Of a stretch of DNA of 10,630 bases, positions 6,661 to 10,630 are shown in pieces. The translations under genes were made by a program, and so were the position numbers. The DNA comes from an uncultured Porphyromonas sp. Lineage in GTDB: Bacteria > Bacteroidota > Bacteroidia > Bacteroidales > Porphyromonadaceae. The DNA lies in assembly GCF_934359325.1 (NCBI RefSeq), contig NZ_CAKRLH010000048.1, forward strand, positions 1 through 10,630, written 5' to 3'. The notes below the pieces were generated by a model that had not been told where the DNA came from, did no database searches, and saw nothing but the letters and a program-made list of their open reading frames with translations. How positions within the stretch are numbered: the first letter of the stretch is position 1; every line of letters begins with the position of its first letter.

Positions 6661-8507
6661 CACTCTTTGATCTTGATTTTAGAGGCCTCTATGTCATCGA
6701 TAACTTCCGACGAGGTCATGAAGAGTTCATCTCTCAGTCCCCCCTCATCAGAGGGGGCAAAGCGCGCCAGCTCGAGATCGGACTGTACGGAGAGGGTCCG
6801 GCTTACCAGCTCCTCAGGCAAGCCATTGGTTCGCATCACCTCCGCAATGCGCTCCTTGGAGAGGTCGGAGGGCGGGATATGGAGCTTGGCGCAGAGGTAG
6901 CTATTGAGACCATTGAGGAGTGCCTCGTAGTAAGCGACATGGTCGCCCCTAGCACGCTCCTTCTCTGCTACCTTGAGATACTTACGTGCCATCTTGCCGG
7001 CACGGCGAGCGCGGGTGTGAGAGTTCTCGATCGCACTAGCGCGATGGGCTCGGATGAGTAAGAAGGCAACCACGCCGATAAGGAGTACCACGCCGTAGAG
7101 GAGCCAATACGTACCTAGGCTGACTCCAGACAGGTGAGTGAGGCTGCCGGAAGGCTTGAGGTAGCGAATGTCGTTACCCAGCCGCTTCATCGCATCACGG
7201 CTACCGAAGGCAGAGCCGTCCGACACCACCGATCCACTGCCCTTCTCTACCTGTATCCTCTGTTCCGGAATCACCTCGCGCCTGTAGGACCCTGAGGCGG
7301 GATCAAAGTATGAGTATGTAATCTCGGGTATGGTATAGGTGCCCTCGTACCTCGGTATGGCGAAGTACTCGGTAGACTTCCAGCCGGATGCTCCCCCGGC
7401 GGTGACCTGGATGTCTTCCTCCTCCTGAGGATCATAGACCTCGAAGCCCTCGGGCCACTGCACCTCCGGCAGGGTAGTCAGCTTCAGATTTCCCTCGCCG
7501 GTGAGGGTAAGCTTCATCTGGACACTCTCGCCAGTCTTCATCGGCTGTTGAAGTCCGTCGGAGGTGAGCCTGAAGCTACCCACCGCTCCAGTGAAGTCGT
7601 CCGGCTTAGGGGTGGGAAGGGACTTCACATTTATCGTAAAGGGCTTGGTAGTTACCTTTTTCCGAACCCGCTGGTAGGAGTCGAAGAAGCCGGAGAAGAA
7701 GTCGTCCGGATCACTATTCTGCGAAGGAACAGTCACAAGCAGGCCGAAGGAACCGGACGGGACGCTGAGCTTGCCGGGCTTCTGGGGGAAGAGAAGCTGA
7801 CGGAGCAGCGTCACAGTGTAGTAGTTCTTCCCCCTATACTGCTCTATGTCTAGCTGGAGCGGACCACTTTGCGGGATCTCCTGCTTGACGAAGCCGTCGT
7901 ACTCGGGGAAGTTAGCACTCTCTATCTGGATCCCCTGGTACCTCGAGTAGAGCTTGTAGGTGACGAGAAGTGCCTCTTGCTCATAGACAGTCGTCTTACT
8001 CACGTTAGCCACCACCTGCAGAGCGTCGTTACTCAGCCGAACCGCCTCGTCGTCGGATATCTGCCCCTCGCCTTCGTCACCGGATGCGCCTGATGCCGAG
8101 GCTCCGGGAGAGACGGCAGATGGCTCATAGACCTTGAAGGTCGTAGCTCCTGATCTATAGGTGGCCCCGCCTACCTTGACAGTAGCGGAGGGGAGACTGT
8201 AGGAGCCGGCATGATCGGCCATCAGCGTGTAGGTGAATGAGGTCGAGGAGGAGCGGGACATCTTACCATTGATGATGCTGGTGCTCGAGGATCGACTCAC
8301 CGCAGGTCCATACAGAACCTCTAATCCTGATGGGAACGACCACTGAGGATCGGATGCCTTGTCACTAACGATCAACTGGACCCTGAAGGGCTCTCCCACT
8401 ACCGCTTCCTGCGGCTGGGAGACCCTTACCGTCACCTTATTCACCGCCTGAGCGGTCAGGGAGAGGATACAGAGGCTTGCAATTATGTGGAGTACTCTGT
8501 GAGACAT
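6660..8507 (-). CDS. batD: BatD: large envelope protein of the Bat aerotolerance locus
   Basis: This 615-residue protein has a signal peptide (residues 1-21, cut likely after AQA). A long extracytoplasmic part of Ig-like beta repeats follows (about 24-420), then a single membrane helix (about 466-485) and a basic, helical cytoplasmic tail (486-615). Family landmarks seen are the Ser-rich pair SRSSSTS (71-77 and 84-90) around IINGK, YRGKNYYTVTLLRQLLFPQK (224-243), and PDDFTGAVGSF (302-312). All recur in BatD proteins of Bacteroidetes. Residues 131-158 form a flexible Gly/Ser/Asp/Glu-rich linker. The long periplasmic part is thought to be a scaffold for the VWA and TPR partners; this is an inference. 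It starts 6 bp after the batC stop and its own stop overlaps the batE start codon. No truncation or frameshift is seen. Confidence 0.9.
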   Translation of the reverse strand: MSHRVLHIIASLCILSLTAQAVNKVTVRVSQPQEAVVGEPFRVQLIVSDKASDPQWSFPSGLEVLYGPAVSRSSSTSIINGKMSRSSSTSFTYTLMADHAGSYSLPSATVKVGGATYRSGATTFKVYEPSAVSPGASASGASGDEGEGQISDDEAVRLSNDALQVVANVSKTTVYEQEALLVTYKLYSRYQGIQIESANFPEYDGFVKQEIPQSGPLQLDIEQYRGKNYYTVTLLRQLLFPQKPGKLSVPSGSFGLLVTVPSQNSDPDDFFSGFFDSYQRVRKKVTTKPFTINVKSLPTPKPDDFTGAVGSFRLTSDGLQQPMKTGESVQMKLTLTGEGNLKLTTLPEVQWPEGFEVYDPQEEEDIQVTAGGASGWKSTEYFAIPRYEGTYTIPEITYSYFDPASGSYRREVIPEQRIQVEKGSGSVVSDGSAFGSRDAMKRLGNDIRYLKPSGSLTHLSGVSLGTYWLLYGVVLLIGVVAFLLIRAHRASAIENSHTRARRAGKMARKYLKVAEKERARGDHVAYYEALLNGLNSYLCAKLHIPPSDLSKERIAEVMRTNGLPEELVSRTLSVQSDLELARFAPSDEGGLRDELFMTSSEVIDDIEASKIKIKE

Positions 8508-8513
8508 AATGGA

Positions 8514-9203
8514 TTACCAATTCTTACGACGACTACGTCCCTTCTGTTGCTGAGCCTGCTCTAGCTTCTGTCGGGTATTCTTCTCATCCTTCTGGAGGGC
8601 TTGTAGGATCCTATTGGCAGTCTCTTGGGACATCTGATCCTGGTTGGGCTGCTGAGGTTGTTGCTGCTGGTCATTCTGCTGATCCTTTTGCTGGTCTTTC
8701 TGCTGATCCTTATCCTGATCTTGCTTCTGATCCTGACCACCACCGCCATTCTTCTTCTGATCCTCCAGTAACTTCTGAGCCAGAGCGAGGTTGTAGCGCG
8801 TGTCCTCATCAGTGGGTCTTCGACGAAGCGACTCCTTGTAGTACTCGATTGCCTGCTCCAGCTGCTTGGCACGGAAAGCGGTGTTGCCGGCGTTATGCGT
8901 CAGATCAGCCGCCTCTGTAGGGGAGAGTAAGGAGAGATGAGGGGCGAGAGACTGGTAAAGCTTGCCCGCCTCCTCGCCACGATCAGTTCGGTAGAGGACA
9001 TTGGCGAGATTGAAGATCGTAGTAGGGTCGCTCTTATTGACCTCAAGAGCCTTCCGGTAGTCTATCTCTGCTTTGGAGTACTCCCCGGAGCGATAGAGCT
9101 TATTGCCACTACGGGTCAGGTCTCGCACCTGCTTCTGCCCCCAGAGAGGGAGACAGGAGAGAGAGGCAAAGAGGATCGACAGCAAGTACTTACTTCTCAT
9201 CAT
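8514..9203 (-). CDS. batC: BatC: periplasmic TPR protein with Gln/Lys/Asp-rich tail
   Basis: This 229-residue protein has a signal peptide (residues 1-23, ending PLWGQ). TPR repeats occupy about 27-148 (NKLYRSGEYSKAEIDYRKAL, then TIFNLANVLYR, NAGNTAFRAKQLEQAIEYY, DTRYNLALAQKLL). A low-complexity Gln/Asp/Lys segment (about 149-190) precedes a conserved-looking end, TANRILQALQKDEKNTR and RRKNW, typical of BatC. Cys17 lies in the signal region, but the context SLSC is a poor lipobox, so I do not call it a lipoprotein. Two adjacent ATGs, at 9203 and 9200, are both possible starts. Either overlaps the end of batB by 11-14 bp, so translation is probably coupled. The TPRs presumably bind BatA, BatB or BatD in the periplasm. 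The tail is coded by tandem 12-bp units (8661-8708). Confidence 0.88.
   Translation of the reverse strand: MMRSKYLLSILFASLSCLPLWGQKQVRDLTRSGNKLYRSGEYSKAEIDYRKALEVNKSDPTTIFNLANVLYRTDRGEEAGKLYQSLAPHLSLLSPTEAADLTHNAGNTAFRAKQLEQAIEYYKESLRRRPTDEDTRYNLALAQKLLEDQKKNGGGGQDQKQDQDKDQQKDQQKDQQNDQQQQPQQPNQDQMSQETANRILQALQKDEKNTRQKLEQAQQQKGRSRRKNW
8661..8708 (-). repeat. Four tandem 12-bp units inside batC
   Basis: Read on the minus strand, four contiguous 12-bp units follow the pattern GAYCAGCARMAN: GATCAGCAGAAA (8697-8708), GACCAGCAAAAG (8685-8696), GATCAGCAGAAT (8673-8684) and GACCAGCAGCAA (8661-8672). They encode DQQK, DQQK, DQQN and DQQQ. Because the unit is four codons long, gain or loss of units keeps the frame, so the length of this linker could vary between strains. 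Confidence 0.85.
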
Positions 9204-10224
9204 TACGCTTTACGTCAAAGATATTGAACCGCCTAAGGAACCTATTCTTATGATCCAGCATCAGCAGGTCGATCATCAGTAGGAGCAGTGCCGGGATCAG
9301 GAAGTAGTAGTAGACATCCGCATAGGATCGGTAGACGGTGGTACTCATATCTGACTTCTGCAGTCTGTCAAGGCTCTTCTTGAGCAGTCGGACCGCTCCG
9401 GAGACGTCCTGAGCATGGATGTAGACCCCATCGGCAGTCTCAGCAATCTGCTTGGCGAGCTGCTGATTAAGGCGAGTAACGACCACCTTACCCTCTTCGT
9501 CCGTCAGATACTCACCATTGCCCATCGGGATCGGAGCTCCCTCCTCCGTACCTACACCCAGGACGGAGACGAGGATCCCCTTCTCCTTTGCAGCCTTGAG
9601 TGCCTCCTCCACATCACCATCAAGGTTCTCAGCATCAGTGATCAGCACCAGCGCTTTCTTCACCTCCTTGTCCGATGAAAAGCCTCTGGTCGCTAGCTTG
9701 ATTGCCTCGCCGATAACGGTACCCTGCGCAGCTATGAGGCTGGGATCAGCGGACTGGAGAAACATCTTGGCGGAGACGAAGTCCGAGGTGATCGGTAGCT
9801 GAATGTACGCCTCTCCAGCGAAGTAAATTAGACCAATCTTGTTATTTGCCAATTCGTCCGTCATGCGAGACACAATGTTCTTGGCTAACGTGAGACGGCT
9901 CGGGGTGACGTCCTTAGCAAGCATCGAATTGGAGAGATCGAGAGCAACGATCATCTCGATGCCCTCCAGCTTTACCTTCTCCGGCTTGGAGCCCACCTGT
10001 GGGCGGGCAAGTGCCACCACGATGAGCATCCCGGAGGCAATGAGCAGAATGTCCTTCGTCAGCTTGCGTCTCAGAGAGAGATCGGGCATCAGCTGGCGAA
10101 CTAGCTCTGTCTCCCCGAAATTCTTCAGCTTCTTCTTGTCTCTCCTGATCCTCAGGAATGCCCACACCAAGAGGAGCGCAAGAGGAATGAGCAAGAGCAG
10201 TATGTAGGGGTGTAAAAAACGCAT
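9190..10224 (-). CDS. batB: BatB: membrane-anchored von Willebrand factor A protein
   Basis: This 344-residue protein has membrane helices at about 5-25, 57-74 and 304-323 and a VWA domain at about 88-285. The metal-binding MIDAS residues are present: DLSNS (Asp96, Ser98, Ser100), Thr169 in AAQGT, and Asp197 in LITDAEN. A basic loop between the first two helices (RIRRDKKK, 25-32) and a basic C-terminus place the VWA domain in the periplasm. The motif DVTPSRL after the MIDAS and the C-terminal anchor match BatA/BatB proteins. Being second in order, before batC, it is named batB. The ATG at 10224 lies 12 bp after the batA stop. Its 3' end overlaps batC. It probably pairs with BatA and acts together with a MoxR-type AAA+ ATPase encoded nearby; this is known for related VWA-MoxR systems and inferred here. 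Confidence 0.9.
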   Translation of the reverse strand: MRFLHPYILLLLIPLALLLVWAFLRIRRDKKKLKNFGETELVRQLMPDLSLRRKLTKDILLIASGMLIVVALARPQVGSKPEKVKLEGIEMIVALDLSNSMLAKDVTPSRLTLAKNIVSRMTDELANNKIGLIYFAGEAYIQLPITSDFVSAKMFLQSADPSLIAAQGTVIGEAIKLATRGFSSDKEVKKALVLITDAENLDGDVEEALKAAKEKGILVSVLGVGTEEGAPIPMGNGEYLTDEEGKVVVTRLNQQLAKQIAETADGVYIHAQDVSGAVRLLKKSLDRLQKSDMSTTVYRSYADVYYYFLIPALLLLMIDLLMLDHKNRFLRRFNIFDVKRNDEK

Positions 10225-10236
10225 ATCCTCAGTATA

Positions 10237-10630
10237 TCACGGCATCGTACGGAAAGCGGTCGTCCTCAAGAGGATCGCCCCAAATAGGCAGAGCAGGGCG
10301 ACACAGAGCCACGGCATAAAGTGCTCAGACTTCTCCGTATAGTTATGTACCTCCAGCTCGATCTTCTCCATCTGGTCGATCTGGTCGTAGATCTCCTCTA
10401 GGCTGGAGTTGTCCGTCGCCCTGAAGAAACTACCACCTGTGGTCTCAGCGATGGTCCGGAGGGAGCTCTCATCGATCTCCACCGGCATCATCTGGTACTC
10501 GATACCGAAGTCAGTCATCACCGGATAGGGAGCCTGCCCCATAGTGCCTACAGCGATAGTGTATACCCTTATCCCAAAGCTCTTCGCAATCTCAGCTGCC
10601 GTCATGGGGTCGATGGTTCCGGCATTGTTG
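10237..10630 (-). CDS. batA: BatA: von Willebrand factor A protein, C-terminal part (5' end outside window)
   Basis: The frame is open to the right edge (reading in as NNAGTIDPMTAAEIAKSFG), so the ATG at 10605 is internal and the gene is cut by the window. Visible are the last strands and helices of the VWA domain (RVYTIAVGTMG), a segment typical of BatA (PVEIDESSLRTIAETTGGSFFRATDNSSLEEIY), and a C-terminal membrane helix (about PWLCVALLCLFGAILL) followed by a short basic end. The MIDAS aspartates and N-terminal helices lie outside. It is followed by batB after 12 bp. The alternative, that this is a second batB-like copy, is unlikely given the standard order batA-batB. Confidence 0.87.
   Translation of the reverse strand, partial: NNAGTIDPMTAAEIAKSFGIRVYTIAVGTMGQAPYPVMTDFGIEYQMMPVEIDESSLRTIAETTGGSFFRATDNSSLEEIYDQIDQMEKIELEVHNYTEKSEHFMPWLCVALLCLFGAILLRTTAFRTMP

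Noticed and set aside
8514..9203. BatC as a lipoprotein, because of Cys17 in the signal region
   Set aside because: The residues before the cysteine (SLS) do not form a good lipobox, and a conventional cleavage site near WGQ fits better.

Overview
The window looks like chromosome of an anaerobic Bacteroidales bacterium, most likely Porphyromonas or a close relative. The reasons are an intact batABCDE-type aerotolerance locus, a PAP2 lipid phosphatase directly after batE (an order I recall from the P. gingivalis region that contains PG1587), Bacteroidetes-like proteins throughout, no evident Shine-Dalgarno sequences before the starts, and moderately GC-rich coding sequence by eye. The genus is an inference from family resemblance.

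Layout. Positions 1-1706 (+) hold the C-terminal part of a UvrD/PcrA-type helicase, cut by the window edge. It is followed after 31 bp by a complete ABC exporter of the MsbA type (1738-3579, +), with a strong hairpin terminator at 3597-3651. Positions 3580-3994 carry no conventional gene. They hold a cluster of inverted repeats, including two overlapping perfect palindromes, and a 41-codon reading frame that looks more like a dispersed repeat than a gene. Everything from 3995 to the right edge is on the minus strand and forms one tightly packed run. In transcription order it is batA (partial, cut at the right edge), batB, batC, batD, batE, a PAP2 phosphatase that I read as lipid A 4'-phosphatase LpxF, and a sugar kinase resembling N-acetylhexosamine 1-kinase. 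Gaps are 12 bp or less or the genes overlap, so co-transcription from a promoter beyond the right edge is likely.

How the genes work together. BatA and BatB are membrane-anchored von Willebrand factor A proteins. BatC and BatE are TPR proteins and BatD is a large envelope protein with Ig-like regions. Together they probably form a periplasmic/inner-membrane assembly that acts with a MoxR ATPase, expected upstream and outside the window. The two extra genes at the end of the run act on lipid A phosphate and, probably, free amino sugars. The convergent MsbA-like exporter may flip lipid A. The cluster therefore reads as an envelope-maintenance neighbourhood. No mobile element, CRISPR array, tRNA or rRNA is visible, and I see no clear evidence of a wholly new system. 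The least explained parts are the palindrome/repeat block at 3660-3843 and the kinase attached to the bat-lpxF run.
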